A stretch of DNA of 64,000 nucleotides. Origin: Nesterenkonia massiliensis. GTDB lineage: Bacteria; Actinomycetota; Actinomycetes; Actinomycetales; Micrococcaceae. The DNA lies in NCBI RefSeq assembly GCF_000455245.1, contig NZ_HG005166.1:52636-116635 (forward strand), in the 5' to 3' direction. Numbering within the stretch: position 1 is the stretch's first letter; each line of letters opens with the position of its first letter. A program made the translations under genes and the position numbers. The notes under the pieces were generated by a model. That model worked only from the letters and a program-made list of their open reading frames with translations, ran no database searches and was not told the origin of the DNA. Shown piece by piece: positions 41,128 to 49,613 of this stretch.

Positions 41128-42516
41128 ATGACAGCAGAGCGGCAGCACTCCGATCCCGAGCATCGGGCCTGGCCCAAAGAACTCTCCGATGCGCTGGGCG
41201 AGGCGCTGATCACCGGGGAACAAACCGCTGTTGCGACCACCGACCGGTCCGGCTGGACCGAACCGGGTCTGCCCGATGCCGTGGTCCGCGCTCGCACGGT
41301 CGCCGACATCCAGGCAACTCTGCGCATCGCCAATGCACACCGCGTGCCCGTGGTCACCAGGGGAGCAGCTACCGGACTGGCAGGAGGCGTCTCCGCCGGA
41401 GCCGGGAGCATCGTGCTCGATGTCAGTGGATTGAACCGGATCCTGGAGATCGACCCCGCCGAGGCCACCGCCCGAGTCGAGACCGGGGTCATCACCGCAG
41501 ATCTCGACGCCGCAGCTGGAGCCCATGGGCTGTTCTACGCCCCCGATCCCGGCAGCGTGGGCATCTCCACTATCGGGGGCAATATCGCCACCAATGCCGG
41601 AGGTCTGCGCGGTGCCAAATACGGGGTGACCCGGGACGCCGTTCTGGGGCTTGAAGTGGTCCTGGCTGATGGGCGGCTCATCCGCACCGGACGCAGCACC
41701 CTTAAAGGGGTTTCCGGCTATGACCTCACCGCGCTGTTCACCGGTTCCGAGGGAACCCTGGGCGTCATCGTCTCAGCCACTGTGCGGCTGTTGCCCATCC
41801 CGGCGGAGTCCGCCACAGCGGCGGCCTATTTTCCCGACGTCGAAGAAGCTGCGGCGGCAGCAAGCGCCATAGTGGCTGCCGGGGTCCGCCCCACCACCCT
41901 AGAGATGGTCGACGGCGCGAGCCTGGCTGCCATTGATGAGCTCAGCGGTACCGATTTCGCCCAGCGAGGCGGCGCTTTCTTGCTGATCCAAACCGATGGC
42001 TACGGTGCCGCCAGAGAGCTTGAACACGCTGTGGATGCTCTCCGTACGAGAGCCACACGAGTCGATATTGCTGCCGATCCCGCTGAGGCTGAACAGCTCA
42101 TCGCCGCCCGACGCCTGGCGCTGCCAGCTATTGAAGCCCGCGGCAGAATGCTTATTGAGGACATCGCGGTGCCCCGGAAGCACCTCGCCGAAGTCTGCCG
42201 GCAGATCCGCGCGATTGGAGAGAAACACGACACTGAAGTTTACGTAGTAGCCCACGCTGGTGACGGGAACCTGCATCCGGTGTTCGTCTACCAGGGAGAG
42301 CAAAACCCCATTCCGGACAACGTCAATCGCGCCGCCGATGAGGTCTTCCAGCTGGCCATTCGCTTCGGCGGCACCCTCACTGGTGAGCACGGCGTCGGAC
42401 TGCTCAAACAGCGTTGGCTGGCTGATGAACTGGGCGAGGATGTCCTCGGGCTCTCCCACCAGGTCAAAGCGGTCTTTGATCCCCACGGGATCCTCAACCC
42501 CGGCAAAGGTATTTGA
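41128..42516 (+). CDS. FAD-linked oxidase (GlcD / D-lactate dehydrogenase family)
   Basis: Protein of 462 residues with the VAO-type FAD-binding domain: VVTRGAATGLAGGVSAGAGSIVLDVSGLNRILEIDPAEATARVETGV and APDPGSVGISTIGGNIATNAGGLRGAKYGVTRD. The C-terminal FAD-oxidase cap follows, with VAHAGDGNLHPVFVY, GGTLTGEHGVGLLKQRWL and DPHGILNPGKGI. The family oxidises glycolate, D-lactate or other 2-hydroxy acids. Without GlcE/GlcF neighbours it is more likely a single-subunit D-lactate or 2-hydroxy-acid dehydrogenase. It appears leaderless: TAGCAT lies 7 bp before the ATG, and longer in-frame starts would run through sseA. Confidence 0.88.
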   Translation: MTAERQHSDPEHRAWPKELSDALGEALITGEQTAVATTDRSGWTEPGLPDAVVRARTVADIQATLRIANAHRVPVVTRGAATGLAGGVSAGAGSIVLDVSGLNRILEIDPAEATARVETGVITADLDAAAGAHGLFYAPDPGSVGISTIGGNIATNAGGLRGAKYGVTRDAVLGLEVVLADGRLIRTGRSTLKGVSGYDLTALFTGSEGTLGVIVSATVRLLPIPAESATAAAYFPDVEEAAAAASAIVAAGVRPTTLEMVDGASLAAIDELSGTDFAQRGGAFLLIQTDGYGAARELEHAVDALRTRATRVDIAADPAEAEQLIAARRLALPAIEARGRMLIEDIAVPRKHLAEVCRQIRAIGEKHDTEVYVVAHAGDGNLHPVFVYQGEQNPIPDNVNRAADEVFQLAIRFGGTLTGEHGVGLLKQRWLADELGEDVLGLSHQVKAVFDPHGILNPGKGI

Positions 42517-42655
42517 GCCCGGGTCCCAGGCTCCACCGCCGCAGGTTTCCACCCAGGTTCGCCGGCACAACGGATAGGGCGCCGGATGACATGCAGGCAG
42601 GCTGTGATCAGCGACCGGCACCACAATGGAGACTCCAGCCTGAGTAAGGAGCGCC

Positions 42656-43522
42656 ATGTCCGGCATTAGTTTCCCCGTTGCAGACCGCCCGGTGGTGTAC
42701 ATCATCCACGACAACCCGGAGTGGATCCCGCCATTTAGAGACGCCTTTACGGCCGAAGGTGTGGAGTTCGTCGAATGGCTGCTGCCGGACCAGGTTCTGG
42801 ATCTCAGCGCATTGCCCCCGCAGGGGATCTTCTGGTCCCGGCTTTCCGCTTCCTCCCATACCCGCACTGATCCCCACGTCAAAGAGTACGGTCGTGCGGT
42901 GCTGGCTTGGCTGGAAGCCTCCGGCCGCACCGTCGTCAACGGCGCCGGGGTCTATGAGCTTGAGGTCAGCAAGGTCCGCCAGCACCGCCTACTGAGCCAA
43001 CAGGGATTCCGGGTCCCGCGGACCACCGCGGTCTTCGGTCCCACCGGGCTGGTCAAGGCCGCCGAGACCTTCTCCCCGCCCTTCAGCACCAAGCACAATT
43101 AGGGCGGTAAGGGTCTTGGGGTGCGGCGTTTCGACTCTCATGCCGAGCTGGCAGAGGCCGCTGAAGACTTCGTTCCCGGAGGCGATAACGAACCCATCGA
43201 TGGGATCACCCTCATTCAGGAGTACGTCGCTGGTGCCCAGCCGTTCATCACTCGCGCCGAGTTCATCGGCGGGGCGTTCCACTACGCCGTGAAGGTGGAT
43301 ATTTCCGGCGGATCATTCGAGCTCTGGCCGGCTGATGCCTGCCAGGTCACCCCTGGTCAGACTGGTATTACCGCCTCGGGTGAGCAGGTGGTCTACGACG
43401 TGAACACCAATACCAACTACAACCCTGCCGTGGAAAGCTCCGAGCTGGAGGCCGGGCGGTTGCCGGCCACCCGGCGGATCGCCCAGTATCTCGGCACTGT
43501 GCTCTCTTCGGATGGTGCCTGA
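42656..43522 (+). pseudogene. ATP-grasp domain protein interrupted by an in-frame amber codon
   Basis: One frame of 289 codons, broken by TAG at 43100-43102. It begins MSGISFPVADRPVVYIIHDNPEW after AAGGAG. Before the stop it reads FSTKHN, after it GGKGLGVRRFDSHAEL. Together this is the ATP-binding loop TKHNQGGKGLGVRRF of RimK-like ATP-grasp ligases, so the stop replaces a glutamine (CAG to TAG is one transition). The frame resumes in phase with GITLIQEYV, FITRAEFIGGAFHYAVKVDISGG and a C-terminal part with NTNTNYNP. Either a point-mutated gene, an assembly error or, less likely, read-through. Family reaction: ATP-driven amide or peptide ligation; substrate unknown. Next to asparaginase and an imidase-like hydrolase. 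Confidence 0.75.
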
Positions 43523-43602
43523 AGCCGTCTGAGCTGCGACGGTCTCTTAAGCGAGCTCCTAGGTTCTGTTCAGGACATAGTGGTGTCTGCGTGATCCACT
43601 CC

Positions 43603-43618
43603 TAAGGGCTAGCCCTTA
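43603..43618. promoter_or_regulatory. Perfect 16-bp palindrome before asparaginase
   Basis: TAAGGGCTAGCCCTTA, 20 bp upstream of the asparaginase GTG. Position and symmetry suggest an operator; a hairpin overlapping the ribosome binding region is the alternative. Confidence 0.5.
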
Positions 43619-43637
43619 TGAGGACGATCACACGGAT

Positions 43638-44666
43638 GTGGTGACTGTGGCACAAAGAGACCGACGACGCGTGGTGGTGATCGCCACCGGTGGGACGATT
43701 GCGTCCCGGAGCAGTGACTCGGGGGCACGAGCCCAGGACACCGGTGAGCAGTTGCTGGAGCAGTCAGGTCTAGAGGACAGCGAACTGGATCTGGAGTCCC
43801 AAGACATCGCGGTCACCAACTCCTTCAATTTTGACCTCGGCGACCTAGTTGCCATCTGCTCGGCGGTGGCACACGCCACGAGCAGAGAGGATGTCCACGG
43901 GGTCGTGGTCACCCACGGCACCGACACCATGGAAGAGACTCTGGCCATTCTGGCGCTCACCCATCGAGGTGAGACCCCGGTGGTCCTTACCGGCGCCCAA
44001 CGCAGTCCTGACCAGGCCGATTCGGACGGTCCGCGAAACCTGAGGGACGCGGTGCGCACGGCGGCCTCCGACTCGGCACGCGGCCGTGGTGTGATGCTGG
44101 TTTTCGGGGGAGCGATTCACGCCGCCTGGGGGACGAGCAAACAACAGACCCTGGCGATGCAGCCCTTTGAACATCGCAGCGGAGGTGTCATCGGGCGGAT
44201 GTACGGCCATGCACCGTACTTCTTCTCCACCCCCGAAGCTCCTGGCCAACGTCAGCTTCAGCTGCCTAGCGAGGGGTTCGCCCGGCTGCGAGTCGACTGC
44301 ATCCTCAGCTATCCCGGGGCAGACGGAGCACTGTTGAAGGCGTCCTTGGCCGCTGGTGCCCAAGGTGCCGTCATCGCAGCTCACGGTGCCGCCAACCCGG
44401 GAAAACACCTTGTGCATGCCATCGAGCACGCTGTGGAGGCAGGCATGCTGATCGCCGTGGGCTCCAGAGCATCAGCGGGCGCGGTAGCTCCCATCTACGG
44501 CGGCGGTGGTGCAGTAGACGCAGTCGCGGCTGGTGCCCACTTGCTCGGAGACATCCCTGTGACCCAGGCGCGCATTCTGTTGGCCCTCCTTGTGGACCAG
44601 GGCACTGTGGAACAAGCTCGAGCGGCGCTTGACGAATGGACCACACCTTTTAGAGACCTCACGTAA
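43638..44666 (+). CDS. L-asparaginase (type I/II family)
   Basis: Protein of 342 residues. Two active-site threonine motifs are intact: ATGGTIAS (nucleophile Thr20) and HGTDTMEE (93-100, with Thr-Asp of the triad); then PVVLTGAQRSPDQADSDGPRNLRDAV and the C-terminal domain IVSRA-like AVGSRASAGAVAPIYGGGG. It hydrolyses L-asparagine to aspartate and ammonia. No signal peptide, so cytosolic. GTG start at 43638; GAGGA lies some 15 nt upstream, so the GTG at 43641 or 43647 are alternatives. Between an ATP-grasp gene and an imidase-like hydrolase; this combination may process a cyclic or amide nitrogen compound rather than free asparagine only (inference). Confidence 0.9.
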   Translation: MVTVAQRDRRRVVVIATGGTIASRSSDSGARAQDTGEQLLEQSGLEDSELDLESQDIAVTNSFNFDLGDLVAICSAVAHATSREDVHGVVVTHGTDTMEETLAILALTHRGETPVVLTGAQRSPDQADSDGPRNLRDAVRTAASDSARGRGVMLVFGGAIHAAWGTSKQQTLAMQPFEHRSGGVIGRMYGHAPYFFSTPEAPGQRQLQLPSEGFARLRVDCILSYPGADGALLKASLAAGAQGAVIAAHGAANPGKHLVHAIEHAVEAGMLIAVGSRASAGAVAPIYGGGGAVDAVAAGAHLLGDIPVTQARILLALLVDQGTVEQARAALDEWTTPFRDLT

Positions 44667-44729
44667 AACAGGACCCCGGGGAACCGTCACCGGCAACTGA
44701 AGGTCGACTATGGAGAAAAGAGGATCACT

Positions 44730-45617
44730 ATGGCTAAAGAAATATTCGTCGCTTTCGGAATCGACGTCGACGCGGTTGGCGGGTGGCTGGGATCATACGG
44801 AGGTGAGGACTCTCCCAATGACATCTCGCGAGGTATCTTCGCCGGGGAGGTGGGTGTTCCCCGCCTGAACCGGCTGATGGACAAATATGACCTGCCCAGC
44901 ACCTGGTTCTGGCCAGGACACTCCATTGAGACATTCCCTGATCAGTTCGATGAGGTAGTCGCCGCCGGGCACGAGATCGGAGTGCACGGCTACAGCCACG
45001 AGAATCCCATCGCGATGACGCGCGAACAGGAGACTGAGATCCTGGACTACTGCGTGGATCTCATCGAGCGTCGCGCCGGGCGCCGTCCCACCGGCTATGT
45101 GGCGCCCTGGTGGGAGTTCTCCACGGTGACCAATGAGCTGCTGCTGGAGAAGGGCATCAAGTATGACCACTCTCTGATGCATCGTGACTTTGAGCCCTAT
45201 TACGTCCGCGTGGGCGACAGCTGGGAAGAGTCCAAGATCGACTATGACAAGCCGGCCAGCAGCTGGATGAAGCCGCTGATCCGCGGCACGGAGACTGATC
45301 TGGTGGAGATTCCGGCCTCGTGGTACCTGGATGATCTGCCGCCGATGCTATTCATCAAGTCCAGCCCCAACAGCCATGGCTTCGTCAATCCCCGCCATAT
45401 AGAAGAGCTGTGGCGGGACCAGTTCGACTGGGTCTACCGGGAGTCTGACTACGCGGTCTTCACCATCACCATCCACCCGGACGTCTCAGGGCGCCCACAG
45501 GTGATGCTCATGCTGGAACGGCTCATCGAGCACATCAACAAACATGAGGGCATCAAGTGGACGACCTTCGACCAGATCGCAGACGACTTCCTGCAGCGCT
45601 CACCGCGCCGCAAATGA
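44730..45617 (+). CDS. NodB-fold hydrolase: polysaccharide deacetylase / cyclic imide hydrolase type
   Basis: Protein of 295 residues with the NodB/carbohydrate esterase 4 fold. Metal and catalytic residues: GIDVDAV (Asp12, Asp14) and HGYSHENP (His85, His89). It resembles the PuuE/HpPgdA branch, soluble proteins that act on small cyclic amides (allantoin, imides) or peptidoglycan, rather than secreted chitin deacetylases: there is no signal peptide, and the sequence [43 protein letters not shown] is of that branch. Beside asparaginase it could open a cyclic imide whose product is then deamidated (inference). AGAGGA precedes the ATG at 44730. Convergent with asd. Confidence 0.85.
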   Translation: MAKEIFVAFGIDVDAVGGWLGSYGGEDSPNDISRGIFAGEVGVPRLNRLMDKYDLPSTWFWPGHSIETFPDQFDEVVAAGHEIGVHGYSHENPIAMTREQETEILDYCVDLIERRAGRRPTGYVAPWWEFSTVTNELLLEKGIKYDHSLMHRDFEPYYVRVGDSWEESKIDYDKPASSWMKPLIRGTETDLVEIPASWYLDDLPPMLFIKSSPNSHGFVNPRHIEELWRDQFDWVYRESDYAVFTITIHPDVSGRPQVMLMLERLIEHINKHEGIKWTTFDQIADDFLQRSPRRK

Positions 45618-45636
45618 ACCGGCCCGCGGGGGCTCG

Positions 45637-46839
45637 TCAGAGCTTGCCGATGGCGATCATCAGCATGCGGCGCAGCGGCTCCGCCGCGCCCCAGAGCAGC
45701 TGATCGCCCACGGTAAACGCGGAGATGTACTCCGGTCCCATCTCCAGCTTCCGGATACGGCCCACCGGGATCTCCAGGCCGCCGGTCGCGGCCACCGGAG
45801 TCAGCTGGTCCATGGTCGGCTGCTTCTCATTGGGCACAACCTTGGCCCATTCAGTGCCGGCGGCCACAATCTGTTCGATCTCGGCCACCGGGATGTCCTC
45901 GCGCAGCTTCAGAGTCAGCGCCTGGGAGTGGGAGCGCAGGGCCCCGATGCGCACACACAGTGAGTCAAAGGGGATCTTCTCGCCGGCGGACTGCACTCCG
46001 GGGGCCAGGTCCTGCCCGCGTCCGAGGATCTTATTGGTCTCCACCCCGGCCTTCCATTCCTCCTTGGCCACGCCGTTGCCCAGATCGGCGTCGATCCACG
46101 GGATCAGCGACCCAGCCAGTGGCACTCCGAACTGCGAGGCGTCCAAGCCCTCGCGCTGGGCGGCGAGGACTTTACGGTCGATGTCCAGGATCGCCGCGGC
46201 GGGATCATTGAGCTCCTCGGCGACGACGTCGCGAAGACCACCGAACTGGGTCAGCAGCTCGCGCATATGCTTGGCACCGCCGCCGGAGGCCGCCTGGTAG
46301 GTCATCGCCGTGCCCCACTCCACCAGGTCCTGCTTGAACAGGCCGCCGAGGCCCATCAGCATGCAGGAGACGGTGCAGTTGCCACCGATGAACTCCTTGA
46401 CCCCAGCGGCCAGGCCGGCGTCGATGACATCGCGGTTGATGGGATCCAGCACAATGATCGAGCTGTCTGCCATACGCAGGGTGGAGGCGGCATCGATCCA
46501 CAGTCCGTCCCAGCCGGCTTCGCGCAGCTTCGGATAGACGGCCTTGGTGTAATCCCCGCCTTGGGCGGTGACGATGATCGGCAGTTTAGTCAGCGTATCG
46601 ACGTCGTAGGCATCCTGCAGAGTCTTCTGTTCAGGGTCCACTCCGGGGTATTCAGGGGCGGGGCCGCCGGCATTGGAGGTGGAGAAGAACACCGGGTTGA
46701 TATGGGCGAAGTCGCCCTCATCAAGCATGCGCTGGATCAGCACGGAGCCGACCATGCCGCGCCATCCGATGAGTCCCACCGCCGGGGCTTGGCCGGCACC
46801 GGTGAGCTGAGCAGAGGTATCAGGAAGCACAGAAGTCAT
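45637..46839 (-). CDS. asd: Aspartate-semialdehyde dehydrogenase, enterobacterial (long) type
   Basis: Protein of 400 residues. NADP motif [18 protein letters not shown], catalytic Cys155 in [17 protein letters not shown], then [21 protein letters not shown] and the [14 protein letters not shown] segment with the second catalytic region. It reduces aspartyl phosphate to the semialdehyde for lysine/DAP, methionine, threonine and isoleucine. The sequence is of the E. coli-like long type (GNCTVSxML, ASGGGxxHMRELL), not the roughly 345-residue type common in actinobacteria such as Mycobacterium. There is no lysC neighbour. The last gene of a minus-strand series GNAT-thyA-folA-membrane protein-asd. 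Confidence 0.94.
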   Translation of the reverse strand: MTSVLPDTSAQLTGAGQAPAVGLIGWRGMVGSVLIQRMLDEGDFAHINPVFFSTSNAGGPAPEYPGVDPEQKTLQDAYDVDTLTKLPIIVTAQGGDYTKAVYPKLREAGWDGLWIDAASTLRMADSSIIVLDPINRDVIDAGLAAGVKEFIGGNCTVSCMLMGLGGLFKQDLVEWGTAMTYQAASGGGAKHMRELLTQFGGLRDVVAEELNDPAAAILDIDRKVLAAQREGLDASQFGVPLAGSLIPWIDADLGNGVAKEEWKAGVETNKILGRGQDLAPGVQSAGEKIPFDSLCVRIGALRSHSQALTLKLREDIPVAEIEQIVAAGTEWAKVVPNEKQPTMDQLTPVAATGGLEIPVGRIRKLEMGPEYISAFTVGDQLLWGAAEPLRRMLMIAIGKL

Positions 46840-46968
46840 AGTGGACAGCGTAACGAACCCAGCCCGCCAGTATTCCCTTAACGTCGCTGGGAAGCTGCTG
46901 GAGAAGCCGCTGCGCTCAGATACGACGGGGCTGCGGGACCGCCGCCAAGAGCATGGAGTCGGGGAAAG

Positions 46969-47238
46969 CTAGGAGTCGTTGTCCATCTCCTGAGCAGACT
47001 GCCGGAGGAGTTTTTTGCGGTGGAAATGGCCCCAAATGCCAGCGCCCACCCAGACCTGGCTGACAATGATCAAGGCGATACCGGCGCCCGGCAGGTCATC
47101 TGAGATCAGCATGAGGGCGAAGATCACGGTCATCAGCGCCATCAGCGGAAAGAGCAGATACGCCATAAAGCCCATCAGGGCGGCATTGGTAAAACCTGAC
47201 TGGGCGGGCTGGGGTGTGAGCTCGGGCTTCTCCGTCAT
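46969..47238 (-). CDS. Small two-helix membrane protein, unknown
   Basis: Protein of 89 residues with two hydrophobic helices (MGFMAYLLFPLMALMTVIFALMLI; GIALIIVSQVWVGAGIWGHF) and a basic HFHRKKLLRQ end. No recognised motif. It lies 48 bp after folA in the same direction and may share its transcript. Real on grounds of codon pattern and position; function unknown. Confidence 0.7.
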   Translation of the reverse strand: MTEKPELTPQPAQSGFTNAALMGFMAYLLFPLMALMTVIFALMLISDDLPGAGIALIIVSQVWVGAGIWGHFHRKKLLRQSAQEMDNDS

Positions 47239-47286
47239 GCCGACAGTCTAAATGTTCAACCGCGCCGTCCCGGAAGGGGAGGGGAG

Positions 47287-47829
47287 TTAGCGACGTCGAG
47301 CGTAGGTTTCGAAGCGGTAGCGCACCCCGGATTCCGAGGTGTCCCACTTGCCCAACCCCTGCGCGGAGCCGGCCAGCTCCCAAGCGGCGGGATCCAGCTC
47401 CGGGGCGAATGTATCGCCCTCGATGTCTAAGTCCAGCACAGTGACCGAGGCCAGCTGGGCGATGCCTTTCTCCACTGCTTCGGCGTAGATGGCGCCACCG
47501 CCCATGATCCACACCGCGCTGGACTCTCCGGCCTGTTCCTGCCCGAGCGCCACAGCATCCTCCAGGCTGGAGGTGGTCAGCGCACCCTGCTGAGCCAGTT
47601 CGGCGGCGCGGGAGGTGTTTCTGGTGACCACAATGTTGCTGCGCCCCGGCAGCGGGCGGAACCGCTCAGGCAACGATTCCCAGGTCTTGCGGCCCATAAT
47701 GACCGGGCAGCCGGCGGTCACCGTCTTGAAGTACGCCATGTCTTCAGGGACGTGCCACGGCATAGTTCCGTGACGTCCGATGACGCGGTCTGGGGTTTGT
47801 GCCCAGATCACACCTACCGCTGCGCTCAT
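47287..47829 (-). CDS. folA: Dihydrofolate reductase
   Basis: Protein of 180 residues. N-terminal [50 protein letters not shown] carries the active-site acidic residue (PWHVPEDM), the NADPH-binding and folate-binding strands; later NIVVTRN and [14 protein letters not shown]. It regenerates tetrahydrofolate from the dihydrofolate produced by ThyA. Its start overlaps the thyA stop by 4 bp (ATGA), the standard thyA-folA pair. Confidence 0.96.
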   Translation of the reverse strand: MSAAVGVIWAQTPDRVIGRHGTMPWHVPEDMAYFKTVTAGCPVIMGRKTWESLPERFRPLPGRSNIVVTRNTSRAAELAQQGALTTSSLEDAVALGQEQAGESSAVWIMGGGAIYAEAVEKGIAQLASVTVLDLDIEGDTFAPELDPAAWELAGSAQGLGKWDTSESGVRYRFETYARRR

Positions 47830-48635
47830 ACTGCGACGACAGCTTTGATAGTGGGATGCGGGTCATAGTTGAGCACTTCGAAGTCTTCGTACTGGTAGTC
47901 CAGCAGGGACTGTGGCTGCCGGGTGATGCGCAGCTGCGGGTAGGGGCGGGCTTCCCGAGAGAGTTGCTCGCGAACCTGCTCGATGTGGTTGTCATAGATG
48001 TGGCAATCGCCGCCGGTCCAGATGAACTCTCCGGGTTCCAGCCCGGTCTGCTGTGCCACCATGAGCGTCAGCAGCGAGTAGCTGGCGATGTTGAAGGGCA
48101 CGCCTAAGAACATATCGGCGCTGCGCTGATAGAGCTGACAGGAGAGTTTGCCATCAGCCACGTAGAACTGGAAGAGGATGTGGCAGGGCGGCAGCGCCAT
48201 CTCTTCAATCTGGGACGGGTTCCACGCGGTGACCAGGTGGCGTCGTGAGTCGGGATTAGCTTTCAGCTGTTCCACTAGTGTGCTGATCTGGTCGATGCTC
48301 TCCCCAGTGGGGGTGGGCCAGGAGCGCCACTGCACGCCGTAGACCGGGCCAAGATCACCGTTCTCGTCGGCCCATTCGTTCCAGATGCGGACTCCGCGCT
48401 CCTGCAGCCAACGGACATTTGAGTCCCCGCGGAGGAACCACAGCAGCTCCAGGGCCACGGATTTGAAGTGCACGCGCTTGGTGGTGATCAGCGGGAAGGA
48501 ATCCGCGAGATCGAACCGGATCTGGCGTCCGAAGACGCTGGTGGTTCCGGTGCCGGTGCGGTCTGACTTCTTGGTTCCATGGGCCAGCACATCGGCCAGC
48601 AGGTCTTCATAGGGGGTGGGGATCGCTGAGCTCAC
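47826..48635 (-). CDS. thyA: Thymidylate synthase
   Basis: Protein of 269 residues. Conserved ThyA segments: [17 protein letters not shown] (phosphate binding), [30 protein letters not shown], the nucleophile Cys151 in [30 protein letters not shown] and [16 protein letters not shown]. It methylates dUMP to dTMP using methylene-tetrahydrofolate, giving dihydrofolate. Upstream partner of folA; 5 bp after the GNAT gene in the same direction. Confidence 0.97.
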   Translation of the reverse strand: MSSAIPTPYEDLLADVLAHGTKKSDRTGTGTTSVFGRQIRFDLADSFPLITTKRVHFKSVALELLWFLRGDSNVRWLQERGVRIWNEWADENGDLGPVYGVQWRSWPTPTGESIDQISTLVEQLKANPDSRRHLVTAWNPSQIEEMALPPCHILFQFYVADGKLSCQLYQRSADMFLGVPFNIASYSLLTLMVAQQTGLEPGEFIWTGGDCHIYDNHIEQVREQLSREARPYPQLRITRQPQSLLDYQYEDFEVLNYDPHPTIKAVVAV

Positions 48636-48640
48636 GCGGC

Positions 48641-49018
48641 TCAGCTTACCGCTTGGTTCTTGCGATATTCGGGGTAGCGCTTCAAGTAGTGGTCAATGTA
48701 ACTGCATTCTGAGGTGAACCGCCGGTCCTCAGCGATGAGTCTGTCCAGCAGCAGGGTCACCAGGCAGCGGGCGTAGCCCTGACGGCCGAAGCGCTCATTG
48801 ATGATGGTGTGCATCAGCCGGGTCACCGGGATGCCGCCGCGGTCCTCGAGGGCGTAACCGATGAAGCCGATGAACGTGCGTTCACCGTCGATAGTGTCCC
48901 ACAGCTCGGCCCGGCAGCGGTCCTCGTCAATGACGAGTTCGGCCGCTGGGTGCACATTCTTCTGCTCGGGGCCGGAGGCGGTGGTGGTGCGGCGTTTGGT
49001 CAGTGGATGTCTCACCAT
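48641..49018 (-). CDS. Small GNAT-like acetyltransferase (YjdJ/COG2388 type)
   Basis: Protein of 125 residues. The core [76 protein letters not shown] is the short one-domain GNAT type, with RQGYARCLV in the place of the acetyl-CoA loop and the final [13 protein letters not shown] that ends this family. The substrate is unknown. It begins a minus-strand series with thyA and folA; the large repeat array lies upstream. Confidence 0.85.
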   Translation of the reverse strand: MVRHPLTKRRTTTASGPEQKNVHPAAELVIDEDRCRAELWDTIDGERTFIGFIGYALEDRGGIPVTRLMHTIINERFGRQGYARCLVTLLLDRLIAEDRRFTSECSYIDHYLKRYPEYRKNQAVS

Positions 49019-49139
49019 TTCCCCAGAGTAGCCAGTGCCGTGACGGATGTCACTAGCCCCCTCGTCACGAGATGGGGCTCCCGACTGGGGTGGAATGCCG
49101 AGAAAGGGCCACAGCCCCCGACTTGCCCAGCATCCTGGC
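49019..49139. other. Start of the noncoding interval before the repeat array
   Basis: Noncoding sequence next to the GNAT gene start. It contains a stem AGCCCC/GGGGCT (about 49056-49080). The full interval 49019-49613 carries no convincing gene; short frames through the repeats encode only repeat-derived peptides. Confidence 0.5.
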
Positions 49140-49219
49140 TTCGGTCACGCGTTTTGACCGCATCTGGGGCCCAGAATGCCCACAATTGACCGGAACTGAC
49201 GTCAAACTGCGTGACCGAA
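49140..49219. repeat. Long inverted repeat beside the repeat array
   Basis: TTCGGTCACGC (49140-49150) and GCGTGACCGAA (49209-49219) are perfect 11-bp arms, extended inward by TTTGAC (49153-49158) with GTCAAA (49201-49206). They enclose about 42 bp. No transposase frame fits inside, so it is not an IS. Confidence 0.7.
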
Positions 49220-49226
49220 CGCAAAG

Positions 49227-49613
49227 CGTCCGCTGCGCGGGGGTGCGGGCCACGTCATGGCCGTGGCGGGGTTTCCCCGCCCGCGGAACTCTTTAGGTGT
49301 GATGGCGAGCGTGAGCTCGCCGAGAGCGTGGCGGGGTTTCCCCGCCCGCGGAACTCTTTAGGTGTGATGGCGAGCGTGAGCCCGCCGAGTGGAGCCGTGA
49401 CGTCAGGGACCCGTGCCGTCCGCTGAGCGGGGGTGCGGGCCACGTCATGGCCGTGGCGGGGTTTCCCCGCCCGCGGAACTCTTTAGGTGTGATGGCGAGC
49501 GTGAGCTCGCCGAGAGCGTGGCGGGGTTTCCCCGCCCGCGGAACCCTTTAGGTGTGATGGCGAGCGTGAGCTCGCCGAGAGCGTGGCGGGGTTTCCCCGC
49601 CCGCGGAACTAAC
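49227..49613. repeat. Tandem array of 65-bp double-hairpin units
   Basis: Five copies of a 65-bp unit start at 49263, 49328, 49453, 49518 and 49583 (the last truncated to about 30 bp, the second diverging in its last part). They come as a pair and a triplet, each preceded by a shared 36-bp lead (from 49227 and 49417, 190 bp apart). Each unit has two stem-loops: GCGGGG/CCCCGC with a TTT loop, and GGCGAGC/GCTCGCC with a GTGA loop, joined by a spacer with CTTTAGGTGTGAT. Copies are nearly identical, so the array is young or homogenised. It ends at the stop of mutT1. Confidence 0.9.

Noticed and set aside
43523-43637. Intrinsic terminator between the ATP-grasp and asparaginase genes
   Set aside because: A weak stem GCCGTC/GACGG exists but is followed by CTCTTAAG rather than a T-tract; not strong enough to call.
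49263-49613. CRISPR-like array
   Set aside because: The 65-bp units abut directly with no unique spacers, and no cas genes are present.
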